Source: Thiodiazotropha sp040506705
GTDB taxonomy: Bacteria > Pseudomonadota > Gammaproteobacteria > Chromatiales > Chromatiaceae
Reading direction: 5' to 3'
Assembly: GCA_040506705.1 (NCBI GenBank)
Contig: JBEVWG010000035.1
Location: 1-64,000 of the forward strand
DNA length: 64,000 bases
The notes under the pieces were generated by a model, which did not search any database, was not told the origin of the DNA, and worked only from the letters and a program-made list of their open reading frames with translations. The translations under genes and the position numbers were made by a program. Positions within the stretch are counted from its first letter, which is position 1, and each line of letters begins with the position of its first letter. Shown here piece by piece: positions 26,808 through 34,633 of the stretch.

Positions 26808-27581
26808 ATGACCCGTTGGATTCCCCTACTCACCACCATCGGCCTGATCATATCTCTCCCAGTTAGCGCCGATCGATTCTCCGAAACCCGAAGCAACCGC
26901 CAGAATGCGGCTACCACCTGCAACGACTATCGGGTTAATAATCGATTACCCTGCTTTGTTTCCCGCAACCGATGCCCTAACGGCTTTGAGGTATTAGAGC
27001 GCTTTGACAGTGGGCCTGGTACAGAATTTGTTGCCTGCCGAGACTTAAGACATGAACGTCCAGCCACCGTTAACAGAGCTACAACTGTCAGCAGCAGCAA
27101 ACGCCTATTGTCGCAGCAGTTCAACCGACTGGTACGCCTGGCCCAAAATAGTCAGGTTGGGAAGACTTACCACCTGCCTAAATCGACCCAAAAAATACTG
27201 ACCACCTATTTCTCTCAGATCAGTCTCGATAGGATCACTATCCACCAGAGCAAGGCGATAGAGACAGGCTGCTTCAACGACTGTCAGAGGATCTACTGCT
27301 CGCTCAAGGAACCGGTCGAAAATTGGATCAAGCCAAACAGGGGGCAGATTGCATCCAGCCTGTTACATCAGGTAGCCCACGCTGAGCGCTGTGATATTCA
27401 AGGTGGAAGGGAGAGATTTATAACAAACTGGCTAGATAACCTACCCGATGAGGTCATCAACAGTCTGGAGCAAGGCACCCCATTCGACGCCTCGAATATT
27501 CACTACGAGAACTACATAGAGCGACATGCACAGAATCGCACTGAAAGTGTTTGCCGCCGTATTCACTGCTCCAAAGAGTGA
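26808..27581 (+). CDS. Secreted cysteine-containing protein with degenerate HxxxH motif
   Basis: A 257-residue exported protein. The signal peptide is MTRWIPLLTTIGLIISLPVSA. A short cysteine-paired N-terminal part (CFVSRNRCPNGFEV) is followed by a linker and a C-terminal domain with ITIHQS, then LLHQVAHAERCDIQGGRERF. That layout recalls zinc-peptidase-like domains where a HExxH helix is followed by an extra cysteine and a GG-R-F segment, but here the catalytic Glu is Gln (HQVAH). A non-catalytic or altered metal site is likely. The family is not firmly recognised. Confidence 0.65.
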   Translation: MTRWIPLLTTIGLIISLPVSADRFSETRSNRQNAATTCNDYRVNNRLPCFVSRNRCPNGFEVLERFDSGPGTEFVACRDLRHERPATVNRATTVSSSKRLLSQQFNRLVRLAQNSQVGKTYHLPKSTQKILTTYFSQISLDRITIHQSKAIETGCFNDCQRIYCSLKEPVENWIKPNRGQIASSLLHQVAHAERCDIQGGRERFITNWLDNLPDEVINSLEQGTPFDASNIHYENYIERHAQNRTESVCRRIHCSKE

Positions 27582-27614
27582 CATGCATTGGCGTCACAAG
27601 CTATTGACCCTTAA

Positions 27615-27776
27615 ATGAATCTGCTTGAAGCCACAACCCTCTACTGTCCCTATTGCGGTGAGATGAATGAGATTTTGGTTGACCGCAGCGAGACAGAACA
27701 ATCCTACATTGAGGATTGCTCTGTCTGTTGTAGTCCTATGGCGCTTCAACCTAAAAAGATCAGTTGGGCAGCGTGA
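27615..27776 (+). CDS. CPXCG-motif cysteine-rich protein, C-terminus replaced by MITE
   Basis: A 53-residue frame opens with MNLLEATTLYCPYCGEMNEIL and continues with EDCSVCCSPM, the two CxxC pairs of the small CPXCG-motif cysteine-rich protein family (probably zinc binding, unknown role). Family members normally run on for 15-25 acidic residues after the second pair. Here the sequence enters the left end of the inverted-repeat element after MALQ, and the last residues PKKISWAA plus the stop are encoded by the element. The protein is therefore truncated; the metal-binding core survives. Confidence 0.75.
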   Translation: MNLLEATTLYCPYCGEMNEILVDRSETEQSYIEDCSVCCSPMALQPKKISWAA

Positions 27777-28037
27777 AGTGTGCGTTTGTGGTGGTGCAGG
27801 GCAAGGGTCACTCTTGCACATCCCTGTGCCCGCGACACTTGTGCGTCCCTGCACGGCGCGCAACGACGCGGAATAGCCCGCTATTCCAAGGAGTTGCAAC
27901 GCCGCTATGCGCCGCCACAAGCGTGCAATTCATGCTGTAGCGTGATTCACCCAACAGGTGACCATCTGCATCGAAGCTATTTTCAACAAAATCAGTAACC
28001 TGCTATTAGAATGGAGCGGTCAACTGATTTTTTTAGG
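27750..28037 (+). mobile_element. MITE copy A (longest, 288 bp)
   Basis: Terminal inverted repeats CCTAAAAAGATCAGTTG (left) and CAACTGATTTTTTTAGG (right) bound the element, with TTCAA on both sides (27745-27749 and 28038-28042) as the likely target duplication. The interior is a long imperfect palindrome (GCGTTTGTGG left, CCACAAGCG right) with a central GGAATAG-CCCG-CTATTCC hairpin. Compared with copy B it has about 52 extra bases at 27807-27858. It has no coding capacity, so it must be mobilised in trans. Confidence 0.85.
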
Positions 28038-28104
28038 TTCAAATCAACTGTGGTCCCGAAATCAAACTGAGCGTTAAACGGGATGATGAGTGATTACTCT
28101 AAAA

Positions 28105-28893
28105 CTATTGCTTATAGGTAGCCTTAAGCGCCTTTGATAGTGACGCCCATGATTTTTCATCTGCCTCTTTCTGATAGGCCAATGGCAGCTCAAACTGCTT
28201 ACCGAATTTATCAGCGTCAGGATTGGTAAATGAGTGTTTTGCACCAGGATAATTGGTGAAAGTGTGTTTCACGTTCGCATGGGCCATCTCTGCCATGAAT
28301 GCATCGATATGCTCCTGTTTAACGAAAGGATCATCAGCCCCGTTATACACCAGTACTTCGGCCTTTATGCCCCCTTTTTCCGCAGGCTTAGTGGCGGGCA
28401 GACTACCGTGAAAACTACCCACCAGATCAAGGTCTAAACCTCTACGGGCCATCTCCAGCACAATCCCACCACCAAAGCAGTAGCCGATGGCAGAGATATC
28501 CTCTTTTTCCACTGTCTCATGACCTTGCAGACTTGCCAGCGCCGCCTTGAAGCGAGCCGTAGCAACCGACATATTCTTTTTGACTTCACCAGCAAATTTA
28601 CCTGCATCCTTTGGATGGCTGGCCTGTTTGCCTTCACCATACATATCAACGGCGAGCGCAGTATATCCCATACCAGCTAACTGCTTGGCCCGGTTACGGG
28701 CGTACTCATTGTGTCCCCACCATTCATGAACCACCAGTATGCCAGGGCGTTTACCCTGAATCGCATCGTCATAGGCTAAAAAACCCTTCATCAGGGTATC
28801 GCCGTCACGATATTCAACAGGTTCGCCCACAACTGCAGCGGAGACCGCTATGGAAAAACAGTATAAAAGAGTTCCAATCAAGCTTCTTTTCAT
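28105..28893 (-). CDS. Exported dienelactone hydrolase family protein
   Basis: A 262-residue alpha/beta hydrolase with a signal peptide (cleavage near SIAVSAAVVGEP). The DLH family catalytic cysteine is in GYCFGGGIVLEMA, the aspartate in NGADDPFV and the histidine in GAKHSFTNP. Periplasmic DLH-like proteins are common in proteobacteria, and the substrate is unknown. It is divergent from the thioredoxin-fusion gene at 28990. Confidence 0.88.
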   Translation of the reverse strand: MKRSLIGTLLYCFSIAVSAAVVGEPVEYRDGDTLMKGFLAYDDAIQGKRPGILVVHEWWGHNEYARNRAKQLAGMGYTALAVDMYGEGKQASHPKDAGKFAGEVKKNMSVATARFKAALASLQGHETVEKEDISAIGYCFGGGIVLEMARRGLDLDLVGSFHGSLPATKPAEKGGIKAEVLVYNGADDPFVKQEHIDAFMAEMAHANVKHTFTNYPGAKHSFTNPDADKFGKQFELPLAYQKEADEKSWASLSKALKATYKQ

Positions 28894-28989
28894 GACTCCA
28901 TCCTCTTAGATTTAACCTGAATCCGTGGGTTCAGGTTTAATTTTAATTTATCGTGAAAGCAGAGTGGCAAAAGTTGTACCATTCCGCCC

Positions 28990-30264
28990 ATGCGACACTT
29001 TTTTTCAATACTCCTCACCCTATGCAGTTTTACCGCCACTGCTGATGAAATCAACCTGATAGACTCTGAGGAGAATGATATTGCCATCCAGGTCAGCCCG
29101 GCAGAGGGTGACCTGCTGATGATTTGGTTGCTTGATCACGATCAACAGCGCCCCCTGTTTGATACCCTGCTGCAAAATATCGTAAAAGCCGGTATTGAAG
29201 TCTGGCGTGTGGATCTGCTGCAAGCCTATTTCATGCCCAGGTCGAGCGAGAACATTCGGACCCTTGATGGCAACGGCGTCGAAGCAGTACTGACTGCGGC
29301 CCATAAGCACAGTAATAAACGCATCCTGCTTGCCTCCTATGATCGTATGCCACTACCTCTGCTTCGCGGCGTGCGCCAGTGGCAGGCGCAGACTTCCGAC
29401 TCGCGTCTGAGTGGCGCCCTGCTGTTCTATCCCAACCTCTTTGGCCCACCCCCCATTGCCGGGGAAGCCCCTGTAGCCGATCCCATTCTCTATGCGACTA
29501 ATATCCCCCTGGCCATCTTTCAGCCAGCCCTGGGCAGCCACCGATGGCGAATGGATGAGATTCTTTCAGCCCTCTGGCAAACTGGCTCTGCAAGCTATCT
29601 CTATCTGGTACCTGGGGTTAGAGACTGGTTCTTTATGGGTGAGGGTGACGACCCTCCCACCGAAGAGGAGCAGCGCGCAACAGATCTGATACCAGAACAG
29701 ATTAAACAGTTCGCCAAATTGTTCGAGAGCCACCCCAAACCCAGCACCGCCCTTCCAATGGATGCTCATCACGACACCCCCAGAGTAATCCGATCACTGG
29801 AACAGCTCAAACAGCCAAAACCAGGCAGCAGTTTCACTCTATCTGACATTCATGACCAGAGGTTCGATAGTCACATCCTGGATGGCAAGGTGGTTTTACT
29901 CAATTTCTGGGCGACCTGGTGTCCACCCTGTGTCGAGGAGATCCCCTCTCTGAATCGCCTGAATCAGCTCTTCAAGGATAAAGAGCTGCGCATTGTTTCG
30001 ATCGATTTTCGTGAAACCCCTGAGGAGATGTCCACTTTTCTTAAGCAAATCCCTGTCGATTTTCCAGTACTGATGGACAGGGACGGGTTGGTTTCAATGG
30101 CCTGGCAGGTCTTCAGTTTTCCCAGCTCTTTCATCATCGACCGGCAAGGTCAGATTCGTTACTCCGCTAACCGGGCGATCAGATGGGATAGTGCCGAAGT
30201 GGTCAACACCTTGAACAATCTGCTTACAGAACAGGCTCCTACAGCAAAACCCAGCAGCAGATAG
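28990..30264 (+). CDS. Fusion of alpha/beta-hydrolase-like (DUF3530-type) domain and TlpA thioredoxin
   Basis: A 424-residue exported protein: signal peptide MRHFFSILLTLCSFTATADE, then about 240 residues resembling the DUF3530 alpha/beta-hydrolase-like family. The position of the nucleophile elbow reads LLASYDR rather than GxSxG, so hydrolase activity is doubtful. From about residue 280 a TlpA/ResA-like thioredoxin domain follows, with redox motif WATWCPPC and cis-proline region FPSSFIIDRQG. It is likely a periplasmic thiol reductase. The two-domain fusion is unusual; the N-terminal assignment is from memory of the family and less certain. Confidence 0.8.
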   Translation: MRHFFSILLTLCSFTATADEINLIDSEENDIAIQVSPAEGDLLMIWLLDHDQQRPLFDTLLQNIVKAGIEVWRVDLLQAYFMPRSSENIRTLDGNGVEAVLTAAHKHSNKRILLASYDRMPLPLLRGVRQWQAQTSDSRLSGALLFYPNLFGPPPIAGEAPVADPILYATNIPLAIFQPALGSHRWRMDEILSALWQTGSASYLYLVPGVRDWFFMGEGDDPPTEEEQRATDLIPEQIKQFAKLFESHPKPSTALPMDAHHDTPRVIRSLEQLKQPKPGSSFTLSDIHDQRFDSHILDGKVVLLNFWATWCPPCVEEIPSLNRLNQLFKDKELRIVSIDFRETPEEMSTFLKQIPVDFPVLMDRDGLVSMAWQVFSFPSSFIIDRQGQIRYSANRAIRWDSAEVVNTLNNLLTEQAPTAKPSSR

Positions 30265-30382
30265 CACACCAGGGTTGAGGGAACTCTACAGCGTTCATAA
30301 TGTGATCAAAATCATATCGCTGAATAAGTGTTTTATAATAAACTAATAAAACCTTACTCCATTTCAAGTGAGCAGTTTGATC

Positions 30383-31108
30383 ATGGCTACAAAAACCACA
30401 AAGAAAACAGCGGCGCCGGCAAAGTCCAACGCCGCCTCAAGCAGCACTAATACCCGCAAGAAGAGCACCCCGAAAAAATCAACTGCGCAGAAAAGCCAAG
30501 CCGAGAAACCCTCCTCAGACAACAAAATTCTTCCGGGCCTGATGCAGGGCTTACAGTCAGTCTTTGACAAAATCCACAAAGATAACCAGATTCGTGAAGA
30601 TCACCATGAGAAGATCATTGAGGAGTTCAGTGATCGTCTCACCCACGCCTTCAAGCAAACCCATGAAGAGGCGGAAGAGCGGGAGAAACTGCTGCAGGAG
30701 AGACTTGAGGCGATCGAGAAGGAACAGACCTATAAGATCCAGAGAATCAAACTCTTCTCCCTGCCCGGCACACTCATTGCGATAGCAGCACTGATCTATC
30801 TGTTCTATGTGGTGCATGTTATGGAGAGTTCCATGACCAGTATGTCAGCAGATATGCATAAGATCCAAGGCTCTATCGCCGCCATCGGCCAAGACACCTC
30901 CACTATGTCTGTTGGCGTGACAGACATGAATGAAAACATAACTGACCTGAATGGCAATATGAAGTCTATGACCAGTGAAGTGAAAGGCATGAATGGTAAT
31001 ATGGGGCATCTAAACCGTAACGTTGGAGTAATGACCCGGGATGTTGGTGATATGTCCCACACCGTCAGCCCGGTGATGAACGGTATGCGTACCTTCATGC
31101 CCTTCTAA
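30383..31108 (+). CDS. Membrane protein with basic N-tail, coiled coil and Met-rich tail
   Basis: A 241-residue protein starting at ATG 30383 (a GTG at 30368 is an alternative). The first 45 residues are Lys/Ser/Thr/Ala-rich and could bind nucleic acid. A charged coiled coil covers about 60-120 (EERLEAIEKEQ type). One transmembrane helix lies at about 127-145. The C-terminal part shows irregular repeats of about 7-11 residues with Met, Asn and Asp (TDMNENITDLNGNMKSM). The fold resembles chemoreceptor-like or phage-tail-like coiled coils. I do not recognise the family. Confidence 0.65.
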   Translation: MATKTTKKTAAPAKSNAASSSTNTRKKSTPKKSTAQKSQAEKPSSDNKILPGLMQGLQSVFDKIHKDNQIREDHHEKIIEEFSDRLTHAFKQTHEEAEEREKLLQERLEAIEKEQTYKIQRIKLFSLPGTLIAIAALIYLFYVVHVMESSMTSMSADMHKIQGSIAAIGQDTSTMSVGVTDMNENITDLNGNMKSMTSEVKGMNGNMGHLNRNVGVMTRDVGDMSHTVSPVMNGMRTFMPF

Positions 31109-31151
31109 TACACTAGCTACGATGGATTGCTAATAATAGGAGCCAAGATGA

Positions 31152-31316
31152 AGGATCATCAGCCAGGCAATCGAACAGGGTTGTAGTGAAATTCGCTTGG
31201 ATAGCATGAATCCCAGGTCGAAATCATTTTATGAAAAGCACGGTTTCAAAATCTATGCTGAGATAGCAGATTACCTTCCTGGTTTTACACGTACCTTCTA
31301 CACCAAGCTGGTTTAA
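31152..31316 (+). pseudogene. C-terminal remnant of a GNAT acetyltransferase
   Basis: A 54-codon stretch encodes RIISQAIEQGCSEIRLDS, then RSKSFYEKHGFKIY and a final TFYTKLV stop. The block SxxFYEKxGF is the acetyl-CoA-binding end of GNAT acetyltransferases. No upstream part in any frame was found, so the N-terminal two thirds have been lost. Confidence 0.7.
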
Positions 31317-31337
31317 TATAGCTCTTAAGGCACTGAA

Positions 31338-31434
31338 GGGGTCGGAGTCGCGTGCTCCTTTTGTGTATCACCTCGAAAAAAACAGAACTGCATTTCTCTA
31401 GCAATTCAGTCCGTTCTAGATTCGACTCCGCCCC
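31338..31434. repeat. REP-like inverted repeat pair
   Basis: GGGGTCGGAGTCG (31338-31350) and CGACTCCGCCCC (31423-31434) are inverted copies with a one-base bulge, 72 bp apart. Such GGGGTCGGAGTCG ends are typical of REP-type palindromes mobilised by REP-associated tyrosine transposases. It lies beyond the 3' end of the minus-strand gene at 31458 and beside an acetyltransferase remnant. Confidence 0.55.
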
Positions 31435-31457
31435 CAGAGATCAGTGACTTCATTACC

Positions 31458-33254
31458 TTAAAGAGTCGGAGATTTCCGATTGACGAAACGGATCAAGTCA
31501 ACAGTTTCTCCAATCTGTGCGGGGCCAACATCAGCTGCCATAACAGCGAAGCCGATGACAGGAACCCCAGTCCAATACCCGAAACCATCACCATTGATTC
31601 CGCCAACTGCTTCTGTCAGATTAATGATTCTTACGTCATTGTTGTAGTCGTATCGAGACATATCGATCTGAACCCAACCCGCCTCAAAACCCTCATCAAG
31701 TTGCCAGTAAAAAATATTCGCCACTGGTGTTCCCAGCACTGAGGCACGTGTACCGTCACTACGATGAGTCTTGACCACGTTGACCGCGCGCTCCAAAGTG
31801 TACGCATCAAGATAATCGACTGGTGGAAGTATCCAGTCCCAGGTTTCTTCTAGGGTCAGAGAAGCAGCGCGCTCGTCGTAGTCATAGTAATAGAGACTGA
31901 CCTCAACATCAGGCGTACTTGGTGCGAAACCACCATTTTCACAGTAAACACCAGCAATAACTGGGTAATCCTGAGCAGTGATACCAGTGTTGGGAATAGT
32001 AACAGCGGCACCATCGTCAATCCCATCATCGATGTCTCCGTCACAAGCAACAACTTCACGATCAATCTGGTCCGTCAAGACAGTGCCATTGTAGATACCG
32101 TGCTTTCTCATTGGGAAGGTGGCCACGATTTCGGTGCCACCGTTGATTCCGGCTTCAGTGAAGTACGGCACAGCGACGGCATCAGCACTCAGAGCCACAG
32201 CAATCGGGAAAGGGTTAGAGCCCATCGGGACCGAAAGATTTGGCGCGATATCGTTGACCGCACCGGTATCCCACTCAGTAAGACTCAAAGGGCCAGTAGA
32301 TTTAACACCTCTACTGTTGTTCAACATGTGCGCCTGAGTGACATCACCAGAAGCCAGTGAAGGTAGCAGGTAGTAGGATGAATCGTTGCTGCGATAGTGC
32401 TGTGGCAGTGTGGCGTAATCATCAATATGGGTACCAGGCTCAACGAAAGCGGCACCGCTGGCAGCGTTGATCATTATTGCGTAGGCAGTGATGCCACCAC
32501 GATCCGTCGCCTCATAGACCAGTCCGGCATTGAGTGTACTGTCGTAAGGGTCATCGGTCGCACTGCTGGTAGCTATACCCTCAGCAGTCAATCCGCCTGG
32601 CTCAAAACCATTGATGTTGGCATCGACCTGACCAGCACTCCATGCATCCTCGACAACTGAGCAATCAGCGGGAATCCCGTTAGCATCATGTAGAAGACCA
32701 GCAGCGATAGAGCGGTCACCATCAGTAATCACTCCGTCAGCAATGCCAGTGGCGTCGATCTCAGCGTATTTATTATCATCAGTGGCACTAGAGCTACCGG
32801 GGCCATCAGCGATAACACCCATCTCTATAATCTCAACATAACCTTCTGTCAGATCGTCGTCACTGATGGCATCGTAGTTGTTATTGAAGTCAACGCCAGC
32901 CTGAAGAAGTGCTTTGTCAGGAAAGGTGCAAGATTCATCCTCTGTGATGAAATTGGGGAGACCTGTCGCTGGGTTCAGGCGAATAGTACCGTTCCAGACG
33001 TCATAAGGTGACAGATAGAGGTTGACGTCGAACACATCTGCAGAGATAAGGGAATCACGAAAACGCACCTTTACCGCTTTAAACAGACCCGTGGTATTGA
33101 TGATGTTGATGCTGGTGATGATGTTGTTGTTTACATTATAGTAAGGCAGCAGCGCGATCTGGCCAAAACCATCACTATTGACGAAAGCGGCATTTCCAAC
33201 AGTTGTAATGCCAGCTATCAGCATGGTCAGGGCAATCCTGGATCTCCTTAACAC
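31458..33254 (-). CDS. Large exported acidic protein, unknown function
   Basis: A 598-residue protein with a signal peptide ending near GITTVGNAA. The mature part is acidic and rich in Asp, Asn, Gly, Thr and aromatic residues, with few cysteines (ESCTFPDK, ADCSVVED, VACDGD, VYCENG) that could form disulfides. It begins GFGQIALLPYYNVNNNIITSI, suggesting a beta-rich surface or outer-membrane-associated protein. No enzymatic motif, anchor or PEP-CTERM tail is seen. I do not recognise the family beyond similar hypothetical exported proteins in Chromatiales. Confidence 0.7.
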   Translation of the reverse strand: MLRRSRIALTMLIAGITTVGNAAFVNSDGFGQIALLPYYNVNNNIITSINIINTTGLFKAVKVRFRDSLISADVFDVNLYLSPYDVWNGTIRLNPATGLPNFITEDESCTFPDKALLQAGVDFNNNYDAISDDDLTEGYVEIIEMGVIADGPGSSSATDDNKYAEIDATGIADGVITDGDRSIAAGLLHDANGIPADCSVVEDAWSAGQVDANINGFEPGGLTAEGIATSSATDDPYDSTLNAGLVYEATDRGGITAYAIMINAASGAAFVEPGTHIDDYATLPQHYRSNDSSYYLLPSLASGDVTQAHMLNNSRGVKSTGPLSLTEWDTGAVNDIAPNLSVPMGSNPFPIAVALSADAVAVPYFTEAGINGGTEIVATFPMRKHGIYNGTVLTDQIDREVVACDGDIDDGIDDGAAVTIPNTGITAQDYPVIAGVYCENGGFAPSTPDVEVSLYYYDYDERAASLTLEETWDWILPPVDYLDAYTLERAVNVVKTHRSDGTRASVLGTPVANIFYWQLDEGFEAGWVQIDMSRYDYNNDVRIINLTEAVGGINGDGFGYWTGVPVIGFAVMAADVGPAQIGETVDLIRFVNRKSPTL

Positions 33255-33405
33255 GGGTGCATCTCCTATTTCCTTATACGATGCTGGATTATAAACATAA
33301 CCAGCCAGTGACGCTTTGATAATCGTACCCTGAAGGGGTCGACCCCTGGGATAAAATCAACTATCAACAGCACTTCCAGGTGAAATGGCTTGCTTGGGTA
33401 AGCCC

Positions 33406-34530
33406 CTATTTGTCACCAAAACTGGTTCCCACCCGCTTCGCACTGATTACCCAGGGGTGATCCGGAGGTACCAGTTTTTTATAACCGGCCACATCAACCA
33501 ACGGCACAGGCACCGCCTGATCACCCCTGGATGCCACCATCACACCGAACTCACCTTCTGAAATCAGATCGGTGCATGCGGTTCCCAGGCGGGTTGCCAG
33601 TAACCGGTCTGCAGCAGAAGGTATTCCACCCCGTTGCAGATATCCGAGAATGGTCACCCGGGACTCAAGCCCGGTCAGCTCTTCAAGCTGTCTGGATAGG
33701 GTGACGGTGTGGTTCGCATACTCCGATTCAATTGCTGTCAGCTCTGCTTTAATCTGTTTGCGCGCCTTCTTTTCTGTCTCTTTCTGTTTTTTGTCACGCA
33801 GATCCTGCACCTCTTCCGCCACCCCTTTAGGCAGCGCACCTTCAGCAACGGCAACGATACTGAACGGCTTGCCGCCGGCAGCGCGTGCTCGAATGGCTTC
33901 TGCTACGCTTTCGATCTCATATGGGATCTCTGGTAACAGAATTACATCAGCGCCTCCTGCTAATCCCGATCCCAGAGCCAGCCAACCAGCCCGATGCCCC
34001 ATGATCTCCACCACAATGATGCGGTGATGGCTGTGCGCGGTGCTGTGCAATCGATCAATGGCGTCTGTCGCAATACCCAATGCGGTATCGAAGCCAAAGG
34101 TGGTGTCTGTATGAGCTACATCATTGTCGATGGTTTTCGGCAGGGTAATCACATTCAACCCCTTTTCCATCAACTGCAAGGCGTTCTTTTGTGTTCCCCC
34201 ACCCCCAATACAGACCAGAGCGTCGAGATGGTGTGCCTGATAATTCTGTGCGATAACGTCAGTCATGTCCTGGCGTTTTCCATTGAAGTACATCCGATGA
34301 GGTTTCTCGCGACCGGTTCCCAGAATAGTGCCGCCGCGAGTGAGGATGCCGGATAGTCCTGCCCTGTCCAACTGCATGGTACGATTTTCAACCAGGCCAC
34401 GAAAACCATCCCGAATCCCTATGACCTGCATATCATATTGGCCCAATGCTGCTTTGCCGACACCACGGATGGCCGCGTTCAAGCCGGGGCTGTCACCACC
34501 GGAGGTCAGAATTCCGATATGCTTGGTCAT
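33406..34530 (-). CDS. 6-phosphofructokinase, group III-like (phosphoryl donor uncertain)
   Basis: Glycolytic enzyme phosphorylating fructose 6-phosphate. The start is ATG 34530 (MTKHIGILTSGGDSPG) after GGAG; a 31-residue extension is unlikely. GGDSPGLNAAIRG is the nucleotide/phosphate loop. The donor-determining segment reads CIGGGGTQKN instead of the usual GGDG, and PKTIDND has Lys where classical ATP enzymes have Gly (PGTIDND). Lys at that site points to the PPi or mixed group III, while Gly in the preceding motif is seen in ATP-using members. It is about 374 aa with a charged helical insert (LRDKKQKETEKKARKQ). Confidence 0.85.
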   Translation of the reverse strand: MTKHIGILTSGGDSPGLNAAIRGVGKAALGQYDMQVIGIRDGFRGLVENRTMQLDRAGLSGILTRGGTILGTGREKPHRMYFNGKRQDMTDVIAQNYQAHHLDALVCIGGGGTQKNALQLMEKGLNVITLPKTIDNDVAHTDTTFGFDTALGIATDAIDRLHSTAHSHHRIIVVEIMGHRAGWLALGSGLAGGADVILLPEIPYEIESVAEAIRARAAGGKPFSIVAVAEGALPKGVAEEVQDLRDKKQKETEKKARKQIKAELTAIESEYANHTVTLSRQLEELTGLESRVTILGYLQRGGIPSAADRLLATRLGTACTDLISEGEFGVMVASRGDQAVPVPLVDVAGYKKLVPPDHPWVISAKRVGTSFGDK

Positions 34531-34633
34531 GAAAACTCCTGCACTGCTGAGGGTCAGTTTTGCGTAGTGTACATTGTCAGGAGGATTGTGGAAGGCCTTG
34601 CGTTTTATTAACCCGTAGATCAAATCCTATCAG

